NCBI RefSeq assembly: GCF_029227915.1 | Contig: NC_079879.1 | Coordinates: 5,148,001-5,208,000, forward strand | Direction: 5' to 3' | Source: Hydractinia symbiolongicarpus | Lineage: Eukaryota > Cnidaria > Hydrozoa > Anthoathecata > Hydractiniidae | DNA length: 60,000 bases | In this document: positions 1 through 8,659 of the stretch, in pieces | Layout of the letters: the number at the start of each line of letters is the position of its first letter | How positions within the stretch are numbered: the first letter of the stretch is position 1 | The notes under the pieces: model-generated | Told to the model about the DNA's origin: nothing | The model's input: the letters and a program-made list of their open reading frames with translations, nothing else | The model's database searches: none | Made by a program: the position numbers and the translations under genes

Positions 1-291
1 ATAGAAACAAACATTAACGTTCCCGCACTGAAAAAAGAAGCGAAAACACTGAAGATTTCTAACTACTCAACTATGAATAAGGGCCCTCTTCTCGAGGCGA
101 TCCGCGAGGCCAAGCACAAGGACGCCTCAACACAAAGCGACGGCCCCTATTGCGAGTCTTGTACCAGGATTAGCTGGCGTAAGAACCTCGAACAAAAGCT
201 TAACCAGCTCGCTGAAAAGCAGCGACGTGTCGTACATGACTGTGGTCTTATCATCGACTATTATACTGGAGAAGTACTCAATATCGAGTAG
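1..291 (+). CDS. SAP-like small Polinton protein (5' partial)
   Basis: The frame is open from the first base of the window to a TAG at 289-291, so the start may lie outside; the first ATG inside is at 73. The stretch around residues 9-35, with LKKEAKTLKISNYSTMNKGP, has the helix-extended-helix look of SAP/Rho-N-like nucleic-acid-binding modules. A CxxC pair (CESC) follows. It faces a reverse-strand gene, with a palindrome between the two stops. The exact function is unknown; a DNA-binding accessory protein of the element is an inference. Confidence 0.5.
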   Translation: METNINVPALKKEAKTLKISNYSTMNKGPLLEAIREAKHKDASTQSDGPYCESCTRISWRKNLEQKLNQLAEKQRRVVHDCGLIIDYYTGEVLNIE

Positions 292-298
292 CAGGTGA

Positions 299-323
299 TC
301 TAATGTGTTGATTACACACTAGA
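299..323. terminator. Palindrome between convergent Polinton genes
   Basis: Arms TCTAATGTGT and ACACACTAGA pair at 9 of 10 positions around the loop TGATT. It lies 8 bases after the forward stop (291) and 25 bases before the reverse-strand stop (348), so it could form the 3' hairpin of both transcripts. The role as an mRNA 3'-end signal is inferred by analogy with large DNA viruses and virophages. Confidence 0.5.
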
Positions 324-347
324 CCCTTGTGTAAGCGGGCGGCTCCT

Positions 348-995
348 CTAAGTACCGCTGACATACTGCGCAGATTGCAGTTTTTTTAGGATCTCGTCCT
401 TCGGCTCCTCTCGACCTTGCGCGACAAGCTGCATACGTTCCCGTGCATTGATCGAATCCACGATCCTGCGTGTTCGTTGTCGGGCTTGCTCCTTCAGCAC
501 GAGGTATTTTTGCTTTTCCTGTATGATTAGGCTGAACTCGTAGTCGCTAATCACACCATTCTCCACGGCTCTCGAGATCAAGTCAACGATAGAGTTGAGC
601 TTGGTCTCCGCCAGTAGTCTTATCCCTTCGTGTTTCTTGGATTTTGCACCCAGCCTCTTCCCGGCGTTCCGCAGACCGACTTGTCCCAGACCTACGGCTA
701 TCGTAATCCCACCCATGGCAATTCAAAGGGGAGCTCCCAGGCCCGAAGCCAACGCCCCTATTCCAACACCACATGTGATGATGCTGATGCTTAACAAGCC
801 GTGGTCGCAGAACCTCACCCAGGTCCCATGCATCTTGAACTTTTTGGCGAACTTGTCACGCTCTTTAATCTTACCCCACAAGTATTGTTCCACCTCTTCG
901 ATTTTCTTGAGTCTGTAGACCTGTGAACTGTCGCCCTGCGTATCTTCCGCAGGTGCACTCGGTAAGCCCGGATATAGATTTGCAATGTCAGTCAT
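348..995 (-). pseudogene. Polinton membrane protein, one in-frame stop
   Basis: Two open stretches (995-723 and 716-348) lie in the same frame, separated by a single TGA near 723-725, giving about 215 codons. The N-terminal part is polar with charged heptad-like runs. The middle is a glycine-rich hydrophobic segment (LLSISIITCGVGIGALASGL and onward past the stop) that looks like one or two membrane helices. The C-terminal part is a basic, helical region. The ATG at 993-995 follows closely the stop of the upstream gene (998-1000), so the two appear cotranscribed. I do not recognise a named family; a minor structural or membrane protein of the element is plausible. Confidence 0.55.
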
Positions 996-997
996 AT

Positions 998-1614
998 TTA
1001 TTCTATGAGCGAGTGCATCGTTATTCCCACGAATAAGACGTTCTTATCGTGGTGATACTCGTCTGTCAGCATAAACTCCAGCCTGTGTGTTGAGCCCTTC
1101 AGGGGAAGGTAAACATGGTTATCGAAACTCCTAGCATGTCTCCCCAGGCACTTAGCTCTGTGGTGGAAAGCAGGGCCAGTATCTTGGATTTTTTTCCGTT
1201 AAGCAGGCAATCATCCTCATCGAGCTGGGGGCAAACGAGTCTCAGCAGCTGGTAGGCGTCAGTCTTGTAAAAGGCATCATAATCGCCTTTGGTATAGTGC
1301 TTTTTCTTTGGATCGTAGGGTAGGCCCAAGAGCTCTTGCAGTTGTCGATGAATCACCACAGTGAACCCCTCGTTGTCACGAAGTCTACAGAGTCCATTTT
1401 TGAGGACAAAGAGTTTGATCCTGTCTCCTGCCTGACTGTCCACTATGCTTGCGAGATCCTCGATCTTATAGAGACCGTTAATGATCTCGATTCTTTGAAG
1501 CACTGTGTACCGGTTCCACGTAGATCGAATACTGATCGATTTTAGAGCTATCCTCGTGTCCTGGCCTAGGTAGTCCTCGAATATCGAAGGGTTCTCGATA
1601 TCTGTGACGTACAT
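998..1614 (-). pseudogene. Uncharacterised Polinton protein, frameshifted near its 3' end
   Basis: The reverse frame is open from the ATG at 1612-1614 (another in-frame ATG at 1636-1638) down to about 1100. A shift of frame near 1110-1130 restores an open tail ending at a TAA at 998-1000, just before the next gene's ATG (995). That tight spacing supports the tail being genuine. The protein is about 200 residues, soluble, mixed alpha/beta, with no motif I can name. It is arranged divergently with a forward gene starting at 1631; only about 16 bases separate the two nearest ATGs. Confidence 0.45.
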
Positions 1615-1630
1615 CTTTGTTATAACAAAC

Positions 1631-1999
1631 ATGAACATTTACTCGTACAACCCAAAGGGTAAGTACGCGCCCAACCACGGGCGCTATTTGGAGAGGCTCA
1701 AAGGAGATGATTTCTCCGTGCAGAACATCGTTATTGACGCGAAGGGGTCATCGCTCATGGTGAAATTTCCAGACATCTTCGTCGAATACGAATTCCACTC
1801 AGGTACGGCAGTGAAGGAGTGTCAAAGCCACCCCTTCTGTCTCTGGTCTAATCAGCTCAACTTCGCTACCTACTGCGCAACATCAGCTTGTGGCATTTCC
1901 ATGCAGCATTTACAATCCTCTTTGCCTCTAGTTCGTGCTGTGTACCGGTGCCACGCCTACTTCAAAAATTCCGGCAGCTGGCTCGTGAATTTGGGGTAA
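1631..1999 (+). CDS. Uncharacterised Polinton protein
   Basis: Starts at the ATG at 1631-1633 (MNIYSYNPKGKYAPN) and stays open to 1999. The first 60 codons look coding; the part after about 1820 is less convincing and may be out of frame. Its 3' end overlaps the reverse-strand gene ending at 1957. No recognised domain. It could be a decayed copy of a small structural gene of the element. Confidence 0.35.
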   Translation: MNIYSYNPKGKYAPNHGRYLERLKGDDFSVQNIVIDAKGSSLMVKFPDIFVEYEFHSGTAVKECQSHPFCLWSNQLNFATYCATSACGISMQHLQSSLPLVRAVYRCHAYFKNSGSWLVNLG

Positions 2000-2376
2000 G
2001 CGATAGTGAGAGCGTATGGAGGAACAACGAGACTCTCTTCAGTAGCTGGCAACTTCATCGCTTGGTCTACCCTGGCTCGGGCCCTAGCTATCTTGATGAA
2101 AACTCTTGAAGCCGGTGGATCCTGGAAAAATCCCAGGGTGCCACTCGTATAGGTCTCGAGCGGCTCTCCCAGAGTGTGCGCTTCTACGTTTACTTGATCC
2201 TCAAGAGTCAAGCTAATGCGAGGTCTGGCATCCTCGGAAACCAAGGCAGCGCGATCGACGCTCAACGATTGTACTTGACGACCTTTGAGGACCTGGTACT
2301 CAGGCCTAGCGACACGGGTAAGGAAATTGCTGAGTTCCAAAATGTGCTCAAGTACGCCGCGGTCCGAAAGTCGATT
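1957..2376 (-). pseudogene. Uncharacterised Polinton protein, start lost
   Basis: The reverse frame is open from a TGA at about 2377 to the stop at 1957, about 138 codons, with no ATG near its beginning, so the 5' end is probably frameshifted or mutated. The sequence (for example ARPEYQVLKGRQVQSLSVDR) looks like real coding of a soluble beta-rich protein. I cannot assign a family. It is convergent with the gene starting at 1631 and divergent from the one starting at 2400. Confidence 0.4.
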
Positions 2377-2399
2377 TCAGTATTGCTGATAGTGTTTAT

Positions 2400-2704
2400 A
2401 TGATCCCCTGTGACATGAGCCTTCACATAGGGAATGTCGTGAATTTCACGAACAAAATCCTCATCAGCAAGGAGTACTTCGATATTGGGGTTAACCCGAA
2501 GATTAACGCGAAGCAGGTGAACCGTGAGTCAGGGGTTTTGAACCCCTCCCTTGGAAAGGCTAGCAAGTCGACTAAACATAAGCCATCAAGGGTAGAAAAG
2601 GGTACCATAAGTTTGACGCATGCCCCGAGAGACACGAGGATACCAAGGCCGCGCTGGTTACGGTAGAAGTAGGTCTCATTCTAGCGTACATATGGTTTAA
2701 GTAA
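2400..2704 (+). pseudogene. Small tail-anchored Polinton protein, frameshifted
   Basis: The ATG at 2400 opens a frame that reads well to about 2600. From about 2600 a second frame carries the plausible end, a hydrophobic helix (LVTVEVGLILAYIWFK) and a TAA at 2702-2704, so one frameshift near 2600 is inferred. The palindrome at 2707-2734 begins 2 bases after this stop, which supports this being the true end. Role unknown; a small virion membrane protein is a guess. Confidence 0.4.
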
Positions 2705-2706
2705 AG

Positions 2707-2734
2707 GTCTAATCTGTTGATCAACAAATTAGAC
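2707..2734. terminator. 28-bp palindrome between convergent genes
   Basis: The arms GTCTAATCTGTTGA and TCAACAAATTAGAC pair at 13 of 14 positions with no loop. It starts 2 bases after the forward stop (2704) and ends 12 bases before the reverse-strand stop (2747). It has the same placement as the palindrome at 299-323 and shares the TCTAAT.TGTTGA core. Confidence 0.55.
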
Positions 2735-2746
2735 GTGAATCTACGA

Positions 2747-4020
2747 CTACCTCCTCTTAGCCCCGACGTAAGCCACGACGAAAGCAGCTACGGCAGCCAT
2801 GGCCATGTACAAGTGCTTTGCCGCGAATTCGACGACCCTCGCGGCAACTCTGAAGAAGAACGAGACCACACTTCCGGTGATCCCTGGTAGTGCTGCACCT
2901 GCTTTGCCTGCTAGATACTTGAGGAACCGTCCGAGTCTTTCGAGCTGTTTTTGCACGAAACCCTTGCCACCTCCTCCGGTACTTCCTGCTACGGCGCTTG
3001 TGCTTCCTCCAGTAAGAGCGAGCACGATGGTAGATATGAGCAAGCCAACAACACTCACGATACTTCCGATAGTCAGGCCTTGCTCTTTGAACAGGATCTT
3101 GCGTTTTTCGGCCAAGGTTTTATCATCCCCCGCGATCTAGATCAGGGTGTCTTTGATGCTCCTGAGCTGACTATGGATACTGGAGGATAGTAAGCCGTGT
3201 GCCTCTTTTTGATCCTGGAGTCGTTCCAGGTCTTCCTTTGCTTGCTTTATGTCTTCATCCCAGATAGTTAGCTGTTCCTCAGATATTCCAGGTGTGTTAG
3301 CCTTCTTGCTCTCCAGCCTCTTCACTTTGACTTCTGCTTTGTCGATCTCGCTGTCGTAGAAGACCATCTTGCCTTTTAAGTGCTTCAGGTTACCCTTTAG
3401 CGTTTGAAGCTCGAGGTTGAGCCCTCTTCTTTCACGCTCTGAGATGTCATCCCCGCCAAAGGACGTTTCCTCGATCAGGCTCTCCGTTTCATCTAGGACG
3501 TTCCCGAGCTACGGCATCATTTCAATATCATCCTCCCCAATATTGTCCTCGATGTGATTCAATTCGCTAAGGAGTTTTTGAGCCCTTGCGTTGCCTTTCT
3601 TTTATAGTCAGTAAAGCCCATAGCCCGTAGGAGTTTCACGCCCAACCTCCTCTGTATGGCGGCAACTGCTCTCAATTCTCCCTCCCCCTTCGTAAGCTCC
3701 ACACCATCGAAAAGAAGCTGGTTTCATCGTGCTTCAAATTTGTCGTGCATTTTCGCGATTGGCTGCCGTAGTTCCTTACTTAGGAGATCATAAAGATCGT
3801 CTACCTTTGATTTGAGCAACTCTCCCCTTGCGTAGGTCGTGATATATCCGCTAGACGATTGACCCTGCTCTTCTGGTGTTGGGGTGGAGCTGAGGAGATC
3901 GTAAGGTCTACTAAAAGTTTCATCCTGCTCTGGAATGTCTTTCTCTGGCGTAAAGTCATCCCCTTCGTATATTGGATTAATCGGCATTTCGTCAACCCTC
4001 AAGCCCCTACTAATAAACAT
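2747..4020 (-). pseudogene. Coiled-coil membrane protein of the Polinton, multiply broken
   Basis: A long reverse-strand gene of about 420 codons starting at the ATG at 4018-4020. Order: acidic proline/serine-rich N-terminus, helical region to about 3724, charged coiled coil (3510-3140; e.g. EQLTIWDEDIKQAKEDLERL), then a C-terminal membrane module with two hydrophobic helices (about 3080-3020 and 2800-2760) split by a glycine-rich linker. Breaks: a stop at 3724 with a frame change, a stop near 3511, and TAG at 3137-3139; the last two are in the same frame. The start overlaps head-to-head the start of the capsid gene (4018). Similar coiled-coil plus membrane proteins recur in Polintons of marine invertebrates, but I know no assigned function. 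Confidence 0.55.
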
Positions 4021-4734
4021 GAGTTTTGGAACTAAGCTAGATCCGCACAAGGAATTAAAGACGATGCTGGCGATGAAAGGAAAGAACCAATGCGTTAAAG
4101 AAGCCACGTACCCAGTACGATTAACCAGAACGAAGACTTGTATGTCGACGTACCAAACATGGGCCGCGACGACGTAATTTTTCCAGGCTCTCTCAAACTC
4201 CTCTTTGACCTGGAGCTTACTGGCACAAACACTAAGCGTACAATCGTCAGCATCATCCTTCGCATCAGCTTGAATGGTCACGAAGTGAAAAACAAGAGTT
4301 TGAAGGGTATACTCCTATTGTTTGTAGATCCGGACAAAGTGAAGGCTTATGCTGATGCCAATGAGGTCTTCTACAACCCCAAGATCGAGAAAATCTTGAT
4401 CACGGTGGAAGGTGAGCCTAACGAACTCTACTCACATGCCATTTTGCCGAAGGACCATCTGGAACAAGTCGTTGAACTCTTCGGTAGCCATGACTCGGAG
4501 GTGACCATCGAGCAGTTCTTCACAGAAAGATAAGCCCTTTTCATCGATTTCAGAGCAAGTCCGGACCTCAGCCTCCACGGTAGTGGGAGACCTCTACAGA
4601 GACTGTCGGACGGTATAACCCTGCACATGAGCAAAAAAGCCGACGGAACTGGGGATATCCGCTGTTACGTGTACTTGCTCCAAGACGCGCAGTTGAACAT
4701 TCTGGATGGGCGCTTTCACTCTGTGAAATACTAG
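4018..4734 (+). pseudogene. Polinton major capsid protein (double jelly roll), internally deleted
   Basis: ATG at 4018. The first frame runs to about 4135, then a frameshift moves the reading to the frame that carries VDVPNMGRDDVIFPGS. An in-frame TAA at 4531-4533 interrupts it, and the same frame continues to a TAG at 4732-4734, ending in DAQLNILDGRF. The N-terminal and C-terminal parts match my recollection of the double-jelly-roll capsid of animal Polintons. About 240 codons remain where the family usually has roughly 500-700, so most of the middle has been deleted near 4270-4300. Divergent from the coiled-coil gene, sharing a start region. Confidence 0.7.
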
Positions 4735-4778
4735 ACCAGTGAAAACTTGTTTTGGTAGGCCTGAGGTGTACCAAAAAA

Positions 4779-5270
4779 ATGGAAGTTAAATGTTCCAGAT
4801 GCAAGCACCCTTTACCACTAGACAATTTCACGATCAAAGGGAATGGACAATTGACAAAAATGTGTATCGGTTGCCTTAATATTGCAAAGGCATTACGGGA
4901 ACGTACCAAATGCCCATGTAAAAAACGTAGATCACACTGCAAGGATTGCGATTGCCCTGGGTATCTCCACAACCTTATTCTAACCAGGATTTGCACTGCT
5001 ATAAGGTATGATACAGAGATTAGCTCCACGGAGTACCTCGGGTGCAATATTATCACATTCATGAAGCAGATACAGGTCCAATTCAGAGGTGGTATGAATT
5101 GGGGTAATAGAGGTGATTGGCAGTTTGATCACAAAATCCCGATTAGATATCGTAAAAATGGTGAAAATCCCAGCGAGGAAGTAAAATTAGCGAGATTCTA
5201 CTATACAAATATGCAGCCAATGTGGATAAGCGAAAATCAAACTAAGGGCAGTCGCTTCATCACAAAATAA
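4779..5270 (+). CDS. HNH endonuclease with N-terminal zinc ribbon
   Basis: Complete frame of 163 codons from the ATG at 4779. The N-terminus has two Cys pairs (CSRC and CIGC) and a further Cys-rich cluster (CPCKKRRSHCKDCDC), likely zinc binding. The C-terminal half has the HNH core: GDWQFDHKIPI (the DH pair), then an Asn-containing stretch NMQPMW and SENQTKGSR. This arrangement is typical of HNH nucleases in large DNA viruses and phages. It is one of the few larger genes of the element without a break. It lies directly downstream of the capsid gene, so it may be a passenger homing-type nuclease (inference). Confidence 0.75.
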   Translation: MEVKCSRCKHPLPLDNFTIKGNGQLTKMCIGCLNIAKALRERTKCPCKKRRSHCKDCDCPGYLHNLILTRICTAIRYDTEISSTEYLGCNIITFMKQIQVQFRGGMNWGNRGDWQFDHKIPIRYRKNGENPSEEVKLARFYYTNMQPMWISENQTKGSRFITK

Positions 5271-5272
5271 AC

Positions 5273-5660
5273 ATGGCAAGCATAGCGGTCCTAGCGGGAG
5301 GAGCGATTTTAAATCTCTGGCGTTTAGTGGCTCTAATTCTTTGTTCAGCAAACTCAGTAGGCATGGGGAAGAAAAGCGCAAAAGGCACGATAAAGCGATC
5401 GAACAGCTCCAAGCAGCCCAAGCCCAGTGGGAGACAGGCAAGCGAAAATTGATTGGTACAACAAGCAACGAGAGCTTAAACGCCAAGCTGGCGAAAGCTT
5501 GAAGTAGTTCGATGAGGGTATGCGAGAGTACTACATCGCCACGATCGATAAGGCTCCCAAGCTATCACATTTCTACACACCTTCGAAGCAACAACAAGAC
5601 GGTGAACTCACGAACAACATCCTTGGCACTTCTAGGTCTCGCGGCGTATAAGTACTTGTA
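5273..5660 (+). pseudogene. Small membrane/coiled-coil Polinton protein, frameshifted
   Basis: ATG at 5273 opens a frame starting MASIAVLAGGAILN, but within about 15 codons the coding signal moves to another frame (QAAQAQWETGKRK), then shifts again and meets a TAG near 5505. A last frame ends in a hydrophobic tail (LALLGLAAYKYL) with TAG at 5658-5660. The inferred original is about 130 residues: N-terminal hydrophobic segment, charged helix, C-terminal hydrophobic tail. It sits 27 bases before the integrase ATG. Role unknown. Confidence 0.45.
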
Positions 5661-5687
5661 GAGGCAACGTTTTTGCCATTAATAAAG

Positions 5688-6716
5688 ATGACAAAAGCAA
5701 CAGCAAAACATATCCCCTCAGAAGAAGAAGCGGAAAAGCTAAGCCAAATTTACTACAATCCGGAGCATCTCTGGACTGGTCGGAAGGCGATCAAATTACT
5801 GCGGGACCAGAGCGGTTTCTCCAAAAAGAAATCACAACACTCGCTCTCTCGTCAACTGCTCTCGCTCCGTCATATTCGAGGGCCCAAGCGCATCAATTAT
5901 CCACATTTCACAATCACGAAACCGAACGAAATGCACCAATTCGACTTGCTGTATATGCCCCACGACAAGTTGTATGGTAGCACCTACAAGTATATACTCA
6001 CAGGCATCGATGTAGCATCGAGGTACAAGGTAGAGAGACCCTTGAGAACGAAAAAAGCCAGCGAAGTTGCTGACATGACTAAGGGCATATAGAAATCCGG
6101 ACCTTTACGATACCCTAGGGTTTTCCAGTGTGACAACGGCTCCGAGTTCAAGTCTGCCGTGAGCAAGCTGTTAGAAAGAAAAGGTGTCGAGATAAAGCGC
6201 GCAACTACCAAGTATCACCACACTTTCACGGCTTTTGTCGAGTCCTACAACAAGGTGCTCGCGCAGAGACTCTTCAAGCCTCAAGATGCGCAAGAGTTGG
6301 TCTTTTTGAACAACACCAAGACCGCGATGATCGGTATGAAGCCCTTGAAAGCGATCAAGCTCGACGAAGTCCCACTTGCAAAAAACGAGAAATATCCCGA
6401 GAAAAAAAAGCCATTACCCGATGGCGGTCTCTACTTGTACCTCCTGTGGCCCGAAGAAGAGCATGGTGATCAAAAAAGACGCGCGACTGATGCTTGGTGG
6501 AGCAAGAAAACGTATAGACTCGATCGTATCGTCACTGGTACCCGTCTCCTATACTATCTCGATAGTGGGCCAGAGCGAAGCTTCGTCTCCGAAGAACTCA
6601 TGCAGATACCCGAGGATGTTGAAGTACCTTCGGAGCATGTAAAAGAGTGGTACATTTCTCAAGTTGGATGGTCATTTCACTGGTTCATATTAATACTTAC
6701 CAACAAAAAGTCTTAG
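5688..6716 (+). pseudogene. Retroviral-type integrase of the Polinton, one in-frame stop
   Basis: ATG at 5688; the frame is open except for one TAG at 6090-6092 and continues to 6716, 342 codons in all. The rve (DDE) core is complete: D in HQFDLLY (codon 5943), D in CDNGSEF (codon 6132) and E in FVESYN (codon 6240), with exactly 35 residues between the last two (DD35E). A C-terminal domain follows with YRLDRIV and LLYYLDSGPERSF, like the SH3/chromo-type tail of Polinton integrases. The enzyme would insert the element DNA into the host genome and make 6-bp target duplications (family knowledge). The stop lies between the two Asp residues, so the present product would be inactive unless read through. 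Confidence 0.88.
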
Positions 6717-6964
6717 TCATCCTCGGAGTCCTCAGCGTCGTCGGAGTCAATCGGATGAAGGCGCGTATAATCATAAGGATGCAGGGTGTAGAATGGATAG
6801 CCATAGACGATCCCCTTGATAACATTTGGCTCGCTATCAAGGTCGATGATGTCAACCAATGCTCTTTCCTTGATTTGAATGTTGAGTATGTTGCCAATTT
6901 TCTTTAGGTCTGCCAGATCCGAGATCTTTAACTCGGGATTCTTGATAATCTCGCAGCAGAGCAT
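6713..6964 (-). CDS. Hypothetical protein with acidic C-terminus
   Basis: Complete frame of 83 codons from the ATG at 6962-6964. It ends in a strongly acidic tail (DSDDAEDSEDD). Its stop overlaps by a few bases the end of the convergent integrase frame. No family recognised. Confidence 0.4.
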   Translation of the reverse strand: MLCCEIIKNPELKISDLADLKKIGNILNIQIKERALVDIIDLDSEPNVIKGIVYGYPFYTLHPYDYTRLHPIDSDDAEDSEDD

Positions 6965-6975
6965 GCCCCACTTGT

Positions 6976-7247
6976 TTACTTCGGCGGAAACAATATAACC
7001 TCGAGTCCCTCATCTTCCTCCTCATATGGAATTGTTGCCCACGGCTTTTCACCCGATGCTACTCTCTCTAGAAGCTCGTCATCATCCGGATATTCAAACC
7101 CCTCGTAGTATGGCCCATTTCTAAATCTAAAATTTTCCAGGCAAGTAGAGCAATACCCGGTAGTAGACCTCGCCTTGATGCAACATCTCAGCACGTACCT
7201 GAATGTCGTAGAGATTTCTAAGTTGTCGGCTCTGTACGTAGGCTTCC
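6976..7247 (-). CDS. Cys-containing hypothetical Polinton protein
   Basis: The frame ending at 6976 is open upstream beyond 7200 and holds CC and CSTC cysteine pairs followed by an acidic, aromatic region (YYEGFEYPDDDELLERVASG). The only ATG in a suitable place (7245-7247) lies in a different frame, so either a frameshift is present or the start is non-standard. A small zinc-binding protein is possible. No named family. Confidence 0.35.
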
Positions 7248-7314
7248 ATCTTTTTTTACATTTAACTACCTTCTAACATATAGTTGCTGCGGTCAAGCAG
7301 CATTATCAGGCGTG

Positions 7315-7342
7315 TTTTTGTGGCTTTGTATAACCACAAAAA
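7315..7342. terminator. Hairpin after the BRO-N gene
   Basis: Perfect 9-bp stem TTTTTGTGG / CCACAAAAA with a 10-base loop. Outer arms GGCGTG (7309-7314) and CACGCC (7349-7354) could extend it. It lies directly after the BRO-N stop (7354-7356, reverse strand). A smaller hairpin TGCTGC/GCAGCA follows at 7285-7302. Confidence 0.5.
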
Positions 7343-7353
7343 GTTGTGCACGC

Positions 7354-8102
7354 CTACTCCATATCAATATCAAACAGCTCTTCGAACAGCTCACGCGTCT
7401 CATCATCAGGTAGGGTGAAATGATTTCGGTAGAAGTTCTCAATACCAAGAGTATCCTCTTTAAACCGGTTCCACGCATGCACAGCATTTGGATCGTCACA
7501 TTCTGGCTTTGGGACCATATCAGGGTACATCGCCCGCAAAAGATTTATTCGTGTGCTTAGCTGCCTGCGCTGGCACCTTATCATGTAGTACCTGTGCATT
7601 CCCATTTTTCCACCCTCATGAGAATCGTTTTTGTCGACAACGCAGAGTACGTTGTCGTACGGGTATCGGTGAGGGACAAAGCGTTCAGTGAGCCTTGCAT
7701 TTTCCAGGATCTGTACCTCGAGCTGTCGTTCTTTTTCCTCAAGGGTCTCAGCAAGTTTTCTCATTTCTCTAGGTAACACCTCCTCTACAACCCACCCCAG
7801 GAATGGTTCGGCCTCGGGTCTGCCACACTTTAAAATGAGGCAATAAACACCTAATTCCATCAGTAAAACCGTGTCTGGTTGGGGGAGGTCAATATTAACC
7901 CCTTTTCCATAACATTTTTAACGTCTTTATATCGTATTATATACTTGTTAGAAACATCGGTCCGAACCGCCCTCTTGCCATTGTTATTATCTGTATACCC
8001 AACGGCTCTAACAATATTGCGGGCTACGAGGCATTGTCCCTTATCCTGGACAAAGACTGATCGGACTTGTTTGCCTTGAGAATAGTCAATTGCGAGAGAC
8101 AT
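7354..8102 (-). pseudogene. BRO-N domain protein, frameshift at a C5/G5 run
   Basis: The ATG at 8102 opens a frame of about 80 codons (NIVRAVGYTDNNNGKRAVR) that hits a TGA at 7860. The correct continuation is in the next frame, where PDTVLLMELGVYCLILKC joins PEAEPFLGWVVEEVLPRE. Together they form the Bro-N domain known from baculoviruses, phages and NCLDVs. The switch falls at the run of five G (forward strand) near 7880-7884, so a one-base indel or an assembly error explains it. The C-terminal half is charged, with a coiled-coil segment and an acidic end. Bro-N proteins bind DNA; the role in the element is unknown. Hairpins flank the gene on both sides. Confidence 0.7.
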
Positions 8103-8124
8103 TTTCTTGTAGCCCTAAGCTCAA

Positions 8125-8155
8125 CCGAGGGGGGCAATCCCATGGCCCCCCTCGG
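8125..8155. repeat. GC-rich perfect inverted repeat
   Basis: Arms CCGAGGGGGGC and GCCCCCCTCGG pair perfectly (11 bp) around a 9-base loop. It lies 22 bases upstream of the BRO-N start and downstream of the ATPase remnant. A weaker hairpin (CGTAGGT/ACCTATG) sits between it and the next one at 8196. Confidence 0.6.
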
Positions 8156-8195
8156 AGTTTAGTAATAGCGTAGGTTTTCCACCTATGCGTGCCCG

Positions 8196-8226
8196 ATCAG
8201 TGTATAAGTACTGCTTATACACTGAT
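8196..8226. terminator. 13-bp perfect hairpin after the ATPase remnant
   Basis: ATCAGTGTATAAG and CTTATACACTGAT form a perfect 13-bp stem with loop TACTG. It begins 8 bases past the ATPase stop (8235-8237, reverse strand), the same position relative to the gene end as the palindromes at 299, 2707 and 7315. Confidence 0.55.
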
Positions 8227-8234
8227 GTACCGCG

Positions 8235-8655
8235 TCACTCCAAAATCTTCCAAGTCCGAGGGTGCTCAAGTCTCAAATACAAGCACGCATGGTTGGAATT
8301 TTTGAGTTGGGCCTCACCCTCATGTCCGAACGCTCCGAAGGGTACCAGACGAACAACTGCTTCTTCTGCCTTCTAAGGTTTTTCGGCAAAGCTGTATAAG
8401 ACTGCGTTAACAGCCAGAGACTGTTCTCGCGATGCCTCCCACTGATGGCAAGTTCAAGTAAGGATTGACGTTTTTTGTCAAGAGTCTCGTCGGCTATCAT
8501 ATCGTCGATGATGAACAACGTCTCTTCGCCCGTTAGCAGCTCTGATAATTTTCCTATCCACTCGAACAACTGATCTTTGGGATCTATTAGAAAGACGTAA
8601 TCGTCCTGCCAGAGACACGGCCTTGCCAAGTAAGTCTTGTTCCAGCGGATCGTGG
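8235..8655 (-). pseudogene. Packaging ATPase (FtsK/HerA type), C-terminal remnant
   Basis: The reverse frame contains LIDPKDQLFEWIGKLSELL, then the Walker B strand LFIIDDM, then SGRHRENSLWLLTQSY, a run characteristic of the A32-like/HerA DNA-packaging ATPases of Polintons and NCLDVs. The Walker A (P-loop) part is missing; upstream the frame runs into sequence belonging to another gene, so a deletion has fused them near 8650-8700. Near 8330 a further frame change leads to the end (HACLYLRLEHPRTWKILE) with TGA at 8235-8237. The enzyme normally pumps the genome into capsids; this copy cannot. Confidence 0.75.
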
Positions 8656-8659
8656 GGCT

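Noticed and set aside
1027-1052. Hairpin CCACGA..TCGTGG near a gene end, similar to the other Polinton 3' hairpins
   Set aside because: After allowing for one frameshift it lies within the coding tail of the 998-1614 gene, so it is not in a 3'-end position.
2423-2635. Reverse-strand open frame of 70 codons
   Set aside because: Overlaps the forward gene that ends in a membrane helix right before the 2707 palindrome; the forward reading fits the context better.
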